A stretch of DNA of 64,000 bases, taken from the NCBI GenBank assembly GCA_028284285.1, contig JANQSA010000048.1, positions 228,041 through 292,040 of the forward strand, read 5' to 3'. The stretch is from Croceivirga sp. Lineage in GTDB: Bacteria > Bacteroidota > Bacteroidia > Flavobacteriales > Flavobacteriaceae. The notes under the pieces are model-generated. The model saw only the letters and a list, made by a program, of their open reading frames with translations. It made no database searches and was not told the origin of the DNA. Shown one piece after another: positions 1 to 9,481 of this stretch; within the stretch, counting starts at the first letter, position 1, and the number at the start of each line of letters is the position of its first letter. The translations under genes were made by a program, and so were the position numbers.

Positions 1-109
1 AGGCTACCCCACTTTCAAATATGATAAAAAGCACATAGGACAAAAACACCAAGCCATACAAAACAACATAGTTGACAGGTTTCGTCTTGCTAAAAAAACT
101 CGAAATCAT
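1..109 (-). CDS. DUF6427 family membrane protein (5' part only)
   Basis: Only the first 36 codons are in the window; the gene runs off the left edge on the minus strand. The start ATG is at 109 and the translation begins MISSFFSKTKPVNY, followed by a hydrophobic stretch that reads as the first membrane helix. This opening and the position, divergent from the DUF6341 gene and beside purD, match the DUF6427 family of flavobacterial integral membrane proteins of unknown function. The family assignment is from memory of the conserved N-terminus and synteny. The fragment is too short for more. Confidence 0.6.
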   Translation of the reverse strand, partial: MISSFFSKTKPVNYVVLYGLVFLSYVLFIIFESGVA

Positions 110-168
110 TTTTTTGAAGAAGTAATTTGAACGGCTTTTATTACTTTTGCCTAGTAAATATAACCAAG

Positions 169-390
169 ATGAGCAGTTTTTTTTATGGTATCGAAGACTT
201 GTTTGTGAATTACCTTTTTTCCCCTTTCGATTTATTTCGCTTTATGGAAAACTGGTGGGCTTCTAACGCGATTAACTGGATTTTTTTCATCGTAGGGTTC
301 ATTGCCATGGTGTATTGGATGGGACGATTAAAAATTTTTAACGATAATGGGGAAGAAGACAAAAGTATTTCTGCCCATTCTTACCTATAA
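169..390 (+). CDS. DUF6341 family small membrane protein
   Basis: A 73-residue protein starting MSSFFYGIEDLFVNYLF. It has one clear membrane helix at about residues 31-51 (INWIFFIVGFIAMVYWMG) and a short acidic tail. An upstream in-frame TTG at 127 would add 14 residues, but the ATG at 169 gives the conserved MSxFFxxIE start, so I prefer it. The gene is divergent from the DUF6427 gene and overlaps the 3' end of the convergent purD gene by 6 bases. The family is of unknown function and is often found next to uracil phosphoribosyltransferase and purD in flavobacteria. Confidence 0.75.
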   Translation: MSSFFYGIEDLFVNYLFSPFDLFRFMENWWASNAINWIFFIVGFIAMVYWMGRLKIFNDNGEEDKSISAHSYL

Positions 391-1656
391 GTCAAAACCA
401 ATATCCTTCCGAAAATATTTTCCTTTAAAGTGCACCAAGGTTGCATCATTGTAGGCCTTTTGCAGGGCTTCATGCATGGTATCTCCAAGTGAAGTTAAGG
501 CAATAACCCTCCCCCCGTTGGTTACTACCTTGCCCTCCCTTGTCAAAGTTCCTGCATGAAATAGTGTGGCATTTTTAACGTTTTCCAATCCGGTGATCTC
601 CACTCCTTTTTGGTAGGATCCCGGATATCCTCCGGAGACTACCATTACGGTTACTGCCGTGCGAGGATCAATTTCCAGTACCAGCGAATTCAATTTTTGT
701 GTAGCCACCGCTTGAAACACTTCCAAAAGATCATTTTTAATTCTGGGAAGTACTACCTCTGTTTCGGGATCCCCCATGCGTACATTGTATTCTATCACCT
801 TGGGTTGGTCTTCAACCTTTATTAGCCCTATAAAAATGAACCCCTTGTAAGGCATTCCGTCTTTCTTAAGACCTTCTACAGTGGGCTGTACAATTTGTTC
901 TTCTATTTTACGACGGAAAGCTCCGTCTACGAAAGGGACCGGAGAAACCGCCCCCATTCCTCCTGTATTCAACCCTGTATCTCCCTCTCCAATCCTTTTG
1001 TAGTCTTTGGCAAATGGCAGTATTTGGTAATTATCCCCATCTGTTAACACAAAACAGCTCAATTCAATCCCTTGCAAAAACTCTTCTATTACCACAGTAT
1101 GGCTCGCCTCTCCAAACTTGGAACGCAGTAACATTTCTTCCAACTCCTTTTGGGCTTCTTCCAAATTATTAAGAATAACTACCCCCTTCCCGGCAGCCAG
1201 GCCATCTGCCTTTAGAACATAAGGAGGCGACATGCTTTCCAGGAAGCGAAATCCTTCTTCTACAGTTTCCGAAGTAAACGCCTTGTATTGTGCAGTAGGT
1301 ATTTTATGCCTTTGCATGAATTCCTTTGCAAATTCTTTACTGCCCTCCAGAGTCGCAGCCCGTTTTTGTGGTCCTATCACGGGAATGTTTTTCAAATCTT
1401 CATCTGCAAGGAAAAAATCATGAATTCCATCTACCAACGGTGCTTCCGGACCTACCACCACCATATCAATCGCATTGCCGATCACTGCGTTTTTGATAGC
1501 TCTGAAATCCGATATATTTATAGTAAGGTTAGTTCCTATATTCGCTGTTCCTGCATTCCCGGGGGCGACGAAAAGCTTGTTGATCTGTTTACTTTGGGAG
1601 AGTTTCCAGGCAAAGGTATGTTCCCTTCCCCCGGAACCAATTACCAACACATTCAT
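385..1656 (-). CDS. purD: Phosphoribosylamine--glycine ligase (GAR synthetase)
   Basis: This enzyme joins phosphoribosylamine to glycine with ATP in the second step of de novo purine synthesis, in the cytosol. The protein begins MNVLVIGSGGREHTFAWKL, the standard N-terminal GSGGREH motif. ATP-grasp features follow: VLKADGLAAGKGVV near residue 150, EEFLQGIELS near 195, and the NTGGMGAVSPVPF and YNVRMGDPETE signatures at about 230 and 290. Length (423 residues) is normal. A start three codons upstream (1665) is possible, but the family start and a TACATTTG -7 element at 1671-1678 favour 1656. It stands as a single gene converging on DUF6341. Confidence 0.96.
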   Translation of the reverse strand: MNVLVIGSGGREHTFAWKLSQSKQINKLFVAPGNAGTANIGTNLTINISDFRAIKNAVIGNAIDMVVVGPEAPLVDGIHDFFLADEDLKNIPVIGPQKRAATLEGSKEFAKEFMQRHKIPTAQYKAFTSETVEEGFRFLESMSPPYVLKADGLAAGKGVVILNNLEEAQKELEEMLLRSKFGEASHTVVIEEFLQGIELSCFVLTDGDNYQILPFAKDYKRIGEGDTGLNTGGMGAVSPVPFVDGAFRRKIEEQIVQPTVEGLKKDGMPYKGFIFIGLIKVEDQPKVIEYNVRMGDPETEVVLPRIKNDLLEVFQAVATQKLNSLVLEIDPRTAVTVMVVSGGYPGSYQKGVEITGLENVKNATLFHAGTLTREGKVVTNGGRVIALTSLGDTMHEALQKAYNDATLVHFKGKYFRKDIGFDL

Positions 1657-1670
1657 ACGGTACATTTTAG

Positions 1671-1678
1671 CAAATGTA
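1671..1678 (-). promoter_or_regulatory. Possible purD promoter -7 element
   Basis: On the minus strand this reads TACATTTG, fitting the Bacteroidota -7 consensus TAnnTTTG and lying 15 bases upstream of the chosen purD ATG. I found no good TTG at the -33 position, so this is a half match. The same 8-mer lies in front of pgk and glnS. Confidence 0.35.
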
Positions 1679-1690
1679 CCAACTTAGACA

Positions 1691-2677
1691 TTATTTCTTA
1701 TTGCGTTTTGTAAAATCCCTATGCTCCGTTTTTTCCAGTTCTTGCTTTGAAAGTGTTTTGAAATACTCGAAGGTTTTGCGCATGCCTTCGGCTCTTCCAA
1801 CCCGCGGTTCCCAACCCAAAATCTCTTTTGCTTTGGTGATGTCCGGTTGCCGCTGCATAGGATCATCTTTAGGCAAGGGTTTGTAAATTATTTTTTGATC
1901 TGTTCCCGTAAGCTTAATAATTTCCTCAGCGAAATCTTTAATGGTTATTTCATGAGGATTACCAATGTTCATTGGCAAGCTATAATTACTCATGAGTAAA
2001 CGGTAAATGCCCTCTATTTGGTCATCTACATAACAAAAAGACCGCGTTTGCGAGCCATCGCCAAAAACCGTGAGATCTTCCCCTCTCAACGCCTGCCCCA
2101 TAAAGGCAGGGATTACTCTACCATCATTGAGTCGCATCCTAGGGCCATAGGTATTAAAAATGCGAACGATACGGGTGTCCAAATCGTGAAAACGATGATA
2201 GGCCATGGTAATGGATTCCTGAAATCGTTTTGCTTCATCGTATACCCCTCTTGGGCCGATGGTATTCACATTGCCATAGTATTCTTCCGTTTGAGGGTGT
2301 ACCAAGGGATCGCCATAGACTTCGGAAGTGGAAGCAATCATAAAACGTGCCTTTTTATCTTTAGCAAGACCCAAAAGATTATGTGTGCCAAGGGCTCCCA
2401 CTTTTAAGGTCTGAATGGGAATTTTTAGGTAATCAATCGGACTTGCAGGAGAAGCAAAATGTAGAATACAGTCCAGTTTTCCGGATACATGAACAAATTT
2501 AGTGACATCGTGATGGTAGAATTCAAAATGTTCCAGCTTAAAAAGGTGTTCTATATTCTTAAGGTCTCCGGTAATAAGGTTGTCCATACCTATGACGTGG
2601 CATCCCTCTTTAATAAAGCGATCACAAAGATGAGATCCCAAAAATCCTGCGGCTCCGGTTATAAGTACGCGTTTCAC
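1691..2677 (-). CDS. UDP-glucuronate decarboxylase-like extended SDR (UDP-xylose synthase type)
   Basis: An extended short-chain dehydrogenase of 328 residues. The N-terminal nucleotide-binding motif is [11 protein letters not shown], the catalytic Ser/Tyr/Lys are in STSEVYGDP and GVYDEAKRF, and the family hallmarks [14 protein letters not shown] and [12 protein letters not shown] are those of bacterial UDP-glucuronate decarboxylases, which make UDP-xylose by NAD-dependent oxidation, decarboxylation and re-reduction. It is the last gene of the polysaccharide cluster in transcription order, about 100 bases after the sugar transferase. No UDP-glucose dehydrogenase is in the window, so the UDP-glucuronate source must be elsewhere. 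Related UDP-glucose 4,6-dehydratases look similar, so the product is inferred. Confidence 0.85.
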   Translation of the reverse strand: MKRVLITGAAGFLGSHLCDRFIKEGCHVIGMDNLITGDLKNIEHLFKLEHFEFYHHDVTKFVHVSGKLDCILHFASPASPIDYLKIPIQTLKVGALGTHNLLGLAKDKKARFMIASTSEVYGDPLVHPQTEEYYGNVNTIGPRGVYDEAKRFQESITMAYHRFHDLDTRIVRIFNTYGPRMRLNDGRVIPAFMGQALRGEDLTVFGDGSQTRSFCYVDDQIEGIYRLLMSNYSLPMNIGNPHEITIKDFAEEIIKLTGTDQKIIYKPLPKDDPMQRQPDITKAKEILGWEPRVGRAEGMRKTFEYFKTLSKQELEKTEHRDFTKRNKK

Positions 2678-2778
2678 TCTACGATTTTATTAGCTTTTTA
2701 ATTGAACCAAAACTAGAGAATTTCTTTCTAGGACTTATCCATTAATTTGACCATCTACCAATTATTAAGATAATCCCG

Positions 2779-4131
2779 TTAATATGCTTTCTCTTCACCT
2801 TTAAAAGCGTTCAAGATGGTTTGTACAATTATCTTTAGATCTAGAAACAGCGACCAGTTTTCGATATAAAAAACATCAAACTTTATCCGGTTCTGAATAT
2901 CGATATTATTTTCGATTTCACCCCGATAGCCTCGTACCTGTGCTAAACCCGTGATTCCTGGTTTTACAAAATGGCGGACCATATACTTATCTACTTTATC
3001 TGAATACTCGTTGGTATGCTTTACCATATGGGGGCGTGGTCCTACCACAGACATTGTACCGAAAAGTACATTATAGAATTGCGGTAATTCGTCAATACTG
3101 GTGCTTCTGATAAATCTACCTACCTTGGTGATCCGCATATCGTTCTTACTTGCCGATTGCATATCGGCATTCTTGTTGGGCGCCATAGAACGGAACTTAT
3201 AGCAATAAAACTCCCTGTTGTCGACTCCATTTCGGGTCTGCCTAAAAAAAACCGGCCCTTTTGACTCAATGGTAATAACAATAGCCAATAATGGTGTTAA
3301 CCAAGAGAGCAATCCCAAAATTACAATAAGAGAAAAAACAATATCAAAGCTTCGCTTTATAAGTGCATTGATAGGATTGTGAAGCGGTATATCCCTCAGG
3401 GATAATATGGGAATGTAATCGTAATATTCAAACTTGAGCTTTTTGGCAAAAATGTTTTTGTTGTCCGGTATAAACTTTAGCGTTTTTAGATTATTGTCCG
3501 CAAAGTTTATGAACTGTGTAATTTCTTCATTTCTTAACTCAGATACTGAGCAGTATATTTCATCAATATTGTTGTTAACAATATACTTGAAGCAAGTGTT
3601 TAGATTAAAATCAGATGTTTTGGAGGAAAATTGTTTCAAAAAAAGATATCCAAAATCCGATCGCTCCTTAAAAACGGAAATTAACTGATCCGCCTTTCTG
3701 TTCTTCCCAATGACCACAACGTTTCGAATATTGCCCTTTACCTTTTCCCTATAACTCATCAATAGAACATAGCTTAAAAATTTTACTACTGATACTGTGG
3801 CAAAAACGTAAACAAAATATTGTCCCAATGCCAAGCGACTAATAATGGGTTGTTTAAAAAAACCTATAAAGGCATAAAGGATCAGAAAAAAGAAAACAAA
3901 CTGCGTAAACAACAATCGTAAGATATAGGCTACTTTGGTGTAACGATAGATTTTATAAAACTCATTTTTCACAGAGATCACTATCCAAGTAAAAGAAATA
4001 TAACTATGAAAAAGAATCGGGGTCTGAAATTGTATTGGAAGTAAATAAGCAAATAAGTTAATTACCATTAAATCCAATAAGTATCCTATCGGTATTATTA
4101 GACCAGAATATCTTCTTTGTCTAAAAAACAT
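2779..4131 (-). CDS. Polyprenyl glycosylphosphotransferase (initiating sugar-1-phosphate transferase)
   Basis: A 450-residue membrane protein of the WcaJ/WbaP type that loads the first sugar-1-phosphate onto undecaprenyl phosphate. The N-terminal third has four membrane helices, the middle is a Rossmann-like CoA-binding-type region (NVVVIGKNRKADQLI near 145), and after another helix near 270 comes the bacterial sugar transferase domain with its hallmarks YCYKFRSM, IDELPQFYNVL, MSVVGPRPH and KPGITGLAQVRGYRGE. These are the conserved catalytic-domain signatures. It follows the rmd-like gene by 11 bases. The sugar it transfers cannot be read from the sequence. Confidence 0.93.
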   Translation of the reverse strand: MFFRQRRYSGLIIPIGYLLDLMVINLFAYLLPIQFQTPILFHSYISFTWIVISVKNEFYKIYRYTKVAYILRLLFTQFVFFFLILYAFIGFFKQPIISRLALGQYFVYVFATVSVVKFLSYVLLMSYREKVKGNIRNVVVIGKNRKADQLISVFKERSDFGYLFLKQFSSKTSDFNLNTCFKYIVNNNIDEIYCSVSELRNEEITQFINFADNNLKTLKFIPDNKNIFAKKLKFEYYDYIPILSLRDIPLHNPINALIKRSFDIVFSLIVILGLLSWLTPLLAIVITIESKGPVFFRQTRNGVDNREFYCYKFRSMAPNKNADMQSASKNDMRITKVGRFIRSTSIDELPQFYNVLFGTMSVVGPRPHMVKHTNEYSDKVDKYMVRHFVKPGITGLAQVRGYRGEIENNIDIQNRIKFDVFYIENWSLFLDLKIIVQTILNAFKGEEKAY

Positions 4132-4142
4132 TTTAAACTTTT

Positions 4143-5051
4143 TTAGGCAGGACTATTGTGAAAGTACATTTCACTAAGCGTGTCCTTAAGTGGTGCAAGT
4201 TCTATATCTCTTTTAAGAACCTCTTTTAGTTTTAAGTTGGATCCTTTTAACTCTTTAATTTCGTTTTTTCGAACAAATTTTGGATTAATCTTAACGTCCA
4301 TACTATGACCCGAAATCTCTTCCATTAGTTGCAAGATATCGTTTATGGAATACGTTTGCCCAGAAGAAATATTTAATACGCCAGAACTGAAAGAGGATGT
4401 AAGAAGCATTGTATATGCTTCTGTTAAATAAGCAACATCGTTGTATTCTCTAAAGGTATTGGTATTACCTAGTTCAATTTTATTCAATTTTTGTTGGAAA
4501 TGGTACACTATTTTTGGTACTAGAAATCTTTGTTCTTGACCGACGCCTGTATAATTAAAGGGCCGTGTGATAATAATTTCATATTTATTGAAATAGCCGG
4601 CAATCATATTTTCCATGACAAGTTTACTATTTCCATAGTGATTAACAGGTTTTGGGCACATTTCTTCTGTCAAATGCGATCCAATATTTCCATATACCGC
4701 AGCACTACTTGCGATTAATACTTTGGAAACATTTATTCCAAGCTCCTCAATTGCTTCCAACACATTCAGGGTCCCTATTACATTAGTTTCATAAATCAGG
4801 GAGATGTTCTTGGTAGCCACAAAGGAGATTGCCGCAAGATGAACGATATAGGTAGGCATGATTTCCTTGATGGTAGTTTTCAGTTCTTCCTTATTTAAAA
4901 TATCACACTTAAAATGACCTTTAAGCTTAGGAGTTGAAAAACAAGTTCCATAAACTTGATATCCCTCCTGTACTAGTTTTTTTTCCAAATGACGACCGGT
5001 AAATCCCCCAATCCCTGTAATCAGCACCCTTTTCTTAGAAACCACCCCCAT
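4143..5051 (-). CDS. GDP-4-keto-6-deoxy-D-mannose reductase-like SDR
   Basis: A 302-residue extended SDR with the motif [11 protein letters not shown] at residues 12-22, a Ser-containing ASSAAVYGN and the Tyr-Lys pair in [10 protein letters not shown]. It overlaps the end of gmd by 17 bases, so it very likely acts on the gmd product, GDP-4-keto-6-deoxy-D-mannose. Families at this position yield GDP-D-rhamnose (Rmd) or GDP-6-deoxy-D-talose (Tld); the closely related Fcl makes GDP-L-fucose but is usually longer with a different C-terminus. I favour an Rmd-like reductase, but the stereochemistry is not decided. Confidence 0.8.
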   Translation of the reverse strand: MGVVSKKRVLITGIGGFTGRHLEKKLVQEGYQVYGTCFSTPKLKGHFKCDILNKEELKTTIKEIMPTYIVHLAAISFVATKNISLIYETNVIGTLNVLEAIEELGINVSKVLIASSAAVYGNIGSHLTEEMCPKPVNHYGNSKLVMENMIAGYFNKYEIIITRPFNYTGVGQEQRFLVPKIVYHFQQKLNKIELGNTNTFREYNDVAYLTEAYTMLLTSSFSSGVLNISSGQTYSINDILQLMEEISGHSMDVKINPKFVRKNEIKELKGSNLKLKEVLKRDIELAPLKDTLSEMYFHNSPA

Positions 5052-6069
5052 TCCGATTTCTTTCTATGTCCTTTTTTACCATCATATCGCAAAGCTCCTT
5101 GAGACTTGTTTTTGGTTTCCAATCTAACAACTCCTGCGCCTTTTTAGCATCTCCTATTAACAGATCAACTTCCGCCGGACGGTAAAACTTCGGGTTGACC
5201 TTAACCAATGTCCTTCCCGACTTTTCGTCCTTTCCTATTTCATTTTCATTTACTCCTTCCCAAACCAAATCTATGTTAACTGCTTTAAAAGCTAAAGAAA
5301 CGAAATCCCTTACGGTTTGTGTTTTGTTGGTCGCTAAAACAAAAACGCCTGGTTCATTTATTTGCAGCATTCTATACATCCCATCTACATATTCTTTCGC
5401 GTATCCCCAATCTCTTTTAGCATCCAAATTTCCAAGCTCCAACACATCCTGTTTTCCCAAATGTATTTTGGCTACAGCATCTGTTATCTTTCGAGTGACA
5501 AATTCAATTCCTCTCAATGGGGATTCATGATTAAACAAAATGCCGCTGGTAGCAAATAAGTCATAGGATTCCTGATAATTCAATGTGGCCCAGTGTGCAA
5601 AAACTTTAGCTACCCCATAAGGACTCCTCGGATGGAAAGGTGTCTCTTCATTCTGAGGGATAGCTTGTACCTTCCCAAACATTTCGGATGTTGAGGCTTG
5701 ATAAAATCGTATTTTGGGATTAATAGTCCTTATGGCCTCAAGTAAATTCATAGCACCTATCCCAGTAATCTGTGCTGTTGCCACCGGTTGTGTAAACGAC
5801 ACCCCTACAAAGCTTTGTGCCGCGAGATTATATATTTCATCAGGTTCTACTTCCGAAATTATCCTATAAGCGCTGGAAAGATCAATTAAATCGTATTCTA
5901 AAAGTATCAGATTAGGATCTTCTTGGATTCCTAATTCCTCAATCCGCCAAAAGTTAGTTGAGCTCGTTCTTCGGTAGGTTCCAAAAACTTGATACTCTTT
6001 TTTCAAAAGGAGTTGAGCCAAATAAGCAGCATCTTGCCCGGTAATCCCTGTAATTATTGCTTTTTTCAT
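5035..6069 (-). CDS. gmd: GDP-mannose 4,6-dehydratase
   Basis: Converts GDP-D-mannose to GDP-4-keto-6-deoxy-D-mannose in the cytosol, the branch point to GDP-6-deoxyhexoses. The start [20 protein letters not shown] carries the Gmd-specific GxTGQDxxYL motif; [14 protein letters not shown], the Thr/Ser region ASTSEMFG and the Tyr-Lys pair [12 protein letters not shown] follow, as does [10 protein letters not shown] typical of the family. Length 344 is normal. It abuts the glycosyltransferase gene with a 4-base overlap and is followed by its probable partner reductase. Confidence 0.95.
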   Translation of the reverse strand: MKKAIITGITGQDAAYLAQLLLKKEYQVFGTYRRTSSTNFWRIEELGIQEDPNLILLEYDLIDLSSAYRIISEVEPDEIYNLAAQSFVGVSFTQPVATAQITGIGAMNLLEAIRTINPKIRFYQASTSEMFGKVQAIPQNEETPFHPRSPYGVAKVFAHWATLNYQESYDLFATSGILFNHESPLRGIEFVTRKITDAVAKIHLGKQDVLELGNLDAKRDWGYAKEYVDGMYRMLQINEPGVFVLATNKTQTVRDFVSLAFKAVNIDLVWEGVNENEIGKDEKSGRTLVKVNPKFYRPAEVDLLIGDAKKAQELLDWKPKTSLKELCDMMVKKDIERNRNGGGF

Positions 6070-7208
6070 TGTATTCTTTTTTTGACAATTTCCTCAAAAG
6101 CATTTTTTGCTTTTTCTATAAAAATCTCTCTATCGAATTTTAGGGCAAAATTTCGAATCTTTTTTCCAACAAAAATGCTACTGTTATTTTCAAAATAATT
6201 GATGGCACTGACAATGGAAGATACCTCCTGCTTTTGGAAATAAATCCCCGAGTGATCTTCGTTCAATTCTTCTCCAACAAACTCCCCATTTACGGTTTCC
6301 AATGATCCTCCTTTTCCATATGCGATTACAGGTGTACCACAGGCTTGAGCTTCAATAGGTATGATACCGAAATCCTCTTCAGCAGCAAAAATAAAGGCTT
6401 TTGCCCTTTGCATATGGTCTTTTAAAATTTCAAACTTTTGATATCCCAATAAGGTTACGTTGGATTTTGCCTTTTTCTTTATCTTACTAAATTCAGGCCC
6501 GTCTCCAATTACTACAAGCTTTCTTTCCGGCATAAGGGAGAATGCCTCTACAATGAGATCAATCTTTTTGTAAGGAACCAACCTTGAAGCAGCCAAATAG
6601 AAATCCTCTTTAACTTCTTTTAAAGTAAAATCCTTAACATTCACAGGAGGGTAAATTACGTCATAGGACTTTCTCCGATATGTTCGCCAAACCCTTTTCT
6701 CTATATATCTTGAAATGGGAATAAATTCATCCACATTATTTGCAGTCGCACGATCCCATCTTCTAATGTAATGAAGGATAAGTTTTGCGAAAAATCCTTT
6801 GATTCCTTTTTTCAATCCAGACTCATCCAGATATTGATGATATAAATCCCAAGCATACCGAATGGGAGAATAGATATAACAAATATGCGTTTGATTAGCA
6901 TTGGTAATTACTCCTTTAGCAACAGCATGAGAAGATGAAATGATCAGATCATAGGATGATAAGTCAAATTGCTCTACTGCAAAAGGAAAAATGGGCAAGT
7001 ATGATTTCCATTTCGTTCTTGCTTTAGGGAGTTTTTGAATAAAAGAGTTTGTTACCCTGCTAGGATTAATACCCAATTTTTTTACACTTTCCTCATCCGA
7101 CACCAAAACGAAAATATCCGCTTCAGGGTAGATTTGGGCGAACTCCTTGAAACAACTTTCAGAACCAGCAATAACGGTCAACCATTCGTGTACAATTGCA
7201 ACTTTCAT
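6066..7208 (-). CDS. Glycosyltransferase family 4 (GT-B, mannosyl/deoxyhexosyl transferase-like)
   Basis: A 380-residue GT-B enzyme. The N-terminus [17 protein letters not shown] is typical of GT4 proteins of the WbaZ type, and the C-terminal donor-binding half has the retaining GT4 signature [19 protein letters not shown] with its E-x7-E pattern. Since it directly precedes gmd and the rmd-like gene, I infer that it transfers the GDP-6-deoxyhexose (or mannose) onto the lipid-linked repeat unit at the inner membrane. No signal peptide. It is one of only two candidate non-initiating transferases in the cluster. Confidence 0.88.
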   Translation of the reverse strand: MKVAIVHEWLTVIAGSESCFKEFAQIYPEADIFVLVSDEESVKKLGINPSRVTNSFIQKLPKARTKWKSYLPIFPFAVEQFDLSSYDLIISSSHAVAKGVITNANQTHICYIYSPIRYAWDLYHQYLDESGLKKGIKGFFAKLILHYIRRWDRATANNVDEFIPISRYIEKRVWRTYRRKSYDVIYPPVNVKDFTLKEVKEDFYLAASRLVPYKKIDLIVEAFSLMPERKLVVIGDGPEFSKIKKKAKSNVTLLGYQKFEILKDHMQRAKAFIFAAEEDFGIIPIEAQACGTPVIAYGKGGSLETVNGEFVGEELNEDHSGIYFQKQEVSSIVSAINYFENNSSIFVGKKIRNFALKFDREIFIEKAKNAFEEIVKKRIQ

Positions 7209-8234
7209 TTATTTAAAATCTTCAGGAGTTGCGCTTCTCCAGTGTTTAAGGGCATTTTTGAAATCGTACTTGAATTCGAAACCATTATCAATTAAATATT
7301 TCGGTCTAATATTAGTTGGGAAACCTGCTTTTCTTACTCTAACCGGGTGAATGTCTGATTGCTTTCCAAGTAATCGATATCCTTTTTGGAGAAAAAAAGC
7401 CAAAATTGCTAACAATCTGGTTGACAGCTTAAGAGTGGGTTTAGTGTATCCCAATTCCTTTTTAGCAATGTTCACCATTTCGCGCAATTGGACCAGTGGA
7501 TTTTCTGCGTAATTGTACACTATTAATCTTTTCTCCAGATTAATGGCAAAAACTATGCTCTCCACTAAGCCCAACACATAGCCGTATGCCTTTATAACCT
7601 TACCCCCATCTGGAAGTATAAAAGTTCCTTTCTTTAAGGCTTTGATCATTCGATAAATGTTTCCCGGGTCTTTAGGGCCAAAGATTACGCTAGGCCTAGC
7701 AATTATAAGTCTTCTGTCGCCTTCTTCGTGTAGCCATTTTTGATGTATTTGTTCTGCTAGCGCCTTTGATATACCGTAAGCGGTTTCAGGATATAGGGGG
7801 GATTCTTCTGAACGCTCTTCCATTGACCTTCCATATGGAGCTATACTGCTGGTAAAAAAAATATTCTTAATTCCGGTCGTTCTGGCAAATTCGCATACAT
7901 TTTCTGCACCAGGAATGTTAGTGTCAAAATACTCTCTAAACTCGTGCCCCGGTTCTCGATGAATTGCCGCTAGGTTAAAAATCCAACTGTTCACCGGGTC
8001 TATATCTTCAGACAACTTTGCGATTGGTTTCCTAATATCTGTAGTACTGAATTTTACTTCAGTCTTTTTATGGGATTCTAAACAGAATCTAGGTTCAACA
8101 ATATCATAAACAAGGTACTTTTCAAAGGCATTTTGCTCTTGAAGATACTTGAGAATATGAGATCCTATGTAGCCTGATCCACCAAAAATTATTGCTGATG
8201 TAATCACAAAGAGAAATTTATCAATTTCACGCAA
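7209..8234 (-). CDS. NAD-dependent epimerase/dehydratase family protein
   Basis: A 341-residue extended SDR with the nucleotide-binding motif FGGSGYIGSHIL near residue 18, a Ser in FTSSIAPYG and Tyr-Lys in YGISKALAEQ. The first ten residues look non-conserved, so the true start may be a little downstream. It is immediately adjacent to the GT4 gene. The substrate is unknown: a UDP-sugar 4-epimerase or 4-ketoreductase working on the initiating sugar is plausible, since such genes commonly sit next to sugar-1-phosphate transferases, but this is context only. Confidence 0.8.
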   Translation of the reverse strand: MREIDKFLFVITSAIIFGGSGYIGSHILKYLQEQNAFEKYLVYDIVEPRFCLESHKKTEVKFSTTDIRKPIAKLSEDIDPVNSWIFNLAAIHREPGHEFREYFDTNIPGAENVCEFARTTGIKNIFFTSSIAPYGRSMEERSEESPLYPETAYGISKALAEQIHQKWLHEEGDRRLIIARPSVIFGPKDPGNIYRMIKALKKGTFILPDGGKVIKAYGYVLGLVESIVFAINLEKRLIVYNYAENPLVQLREMVNIAKKELGYTKPTLKLSTRLLAILAFFLQKGYRLLGKQSDIHPVRVRKAGFPTNIRPKYLIDNGFEFKYDFKNALKHWRSATPEDFK

Positions 8235-8278
8235 ATATAGCAGGATATCGCCCCTAAAATATCAAAAAGGAAAGCAAA

Positions 8279-9481
8279 TTATTTTGCTTTTACATTCTTT
8301 TCAGACGTCTTCCCATAAGAAGATAGTGTAAGCAGTAATGCAACAAAAACCACCCCCCACTGTCTATTCAGAATACTTTCGGTAAAAAATATTGTCAGGA
8401 CAAGCATCCAAATTGAGAATAGCAAAAACTTCTTTGCCAAAAAAAGCTCTATTGCTGACCATGTCATTATCCCGAAAAAAACAATTGCTAAAGGGATTCC
8501 ATAATAAATTGCACCCTGCAAATATTGGCTATGGGCGTTGATTCCAATAAGTTCTTCATATCCATTTTCTAAGAACTTCTGGTTAAGAACTTGTTGAGAA
8601 TCTCCAATTCCACATCCCAAAAAAGCATGTTCCTTTATAACTTCTATGCTGATCCCCCAAACTTTTTTTCTTTTAGAAACCCCATAAAAGGGCTTTCTTT
8701 CTGTGGGTACTCCAGCAATTTCATATACGGCATAAACAAGTTTATCCCGCGCATAGTCAAATGAAAATCCAATTGTCAGAACGGCTAAAAATGCTATTCC
8801 AAAGAAAACGGCCAGCTTTTTTTTTGCGTAGGCATTTGCAAGAAATCTAAACACAAAAAATGGAACCACCGAAATAGCGAAAAGTATTGCTATTCTTGAT
8901 GGAAGCATAAATACTACAATGTATAATACAGGTAAAGTAATTAAATAAGTAGCCTTAAGCATTTTCTTGCCCACCATGTACGTCAAAATAAGAATGGATG
9001 ATATGGCGTATAATGAAAAATAAGTGTGGTGAGGAACGTATTCCAACCATAGATTTACACCTCTTCCATAATCATATCTTACATTTAGTTCCAATATGTC
9101 ATACAATACCCTTACGCCACCATATACTATCATTAGAAAAACTCCTAAAGGAAGATAGACTAAAATTCTTTCAATTCTTAAACTTTTATCTGAAGGGAGG
9201 AACAAAAAGATAAAAGCAAAGAAAGAAAAAAATAAAAGTAATTTTTTGTTGGCTTCTATTAAGTCAGAGCTACTGAAATATCCAAATAGCTGTATGGATA
9301 ATATGATTAGATGAAAGTAGTAATCCCTAATTTTTGGAAAGGTTTTATTTTTAACGTTCAAATACAGGTTATAAACAAAAAACACAACCAAAGCAATAGA
9401 ATTTAACTTAATGGATACAGGCAGTGTTAGCAGGGTGAAGCCTAGCAAATACTCATTAAGATTATATCTTTCTATGTCCAT
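8279..9481 (-). CDS. O-antigen ligase / polymerase family membrane protein (Wzy_C-like)
   Basis: A polytopic inner-membrane protein of 400 residues with about ten hydrophobic segments. The large periplasmic loop in the second half contains the pattern HAFLGCGIGD followed by NAHSQYLQGAIYYGIP, the typical H-x-N-[QF]-conserved region of the Wzy_C/O-antigen ligase superfamily (xGxGxx then AHxxYLQ). It either ligates the polymer to lipid A core or polymerises repeat units. Its start overlaps the end of the preceding Wzy-like gene by 20 bases. Base composition is markedly AT-rich. Confidence 0.82.
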   Translation of the reverse strand: MDIERYNLNEYLLGFTLLTLPVSIKLNSIALVVFFVYNLYLNVKNKTFPKIRDYYFHLIILSIQLFGYFSSSDLIEANKKLLLFFSFFAFIFLFLPSDKSLRIERILVYLPLGVFLMIVYGGVRVLYDILELNVRYDYGRGVNLWLEYVPHHTYFSLYAISSILILTYMVGKKMLKATYLITLPVLYIVVFMLPSRIAILFAISVVPFFVFRFLANAYAKKKLAVFFGIAFLAVLTIGFSFDYARDKLVYAVYEIAGVPTERKPFYGVSKRKKVWGISIEVIKEHAFLGCGIGDSQQVLNQKFLENGYEELIGINAHSQYLQGAIYYGIPLAIVFFGIMTWSAIELFLAKKFLLFSIWMLVLTIFFTESILNRQWGVVFVALLLTLSSYGKTSEKNVKAK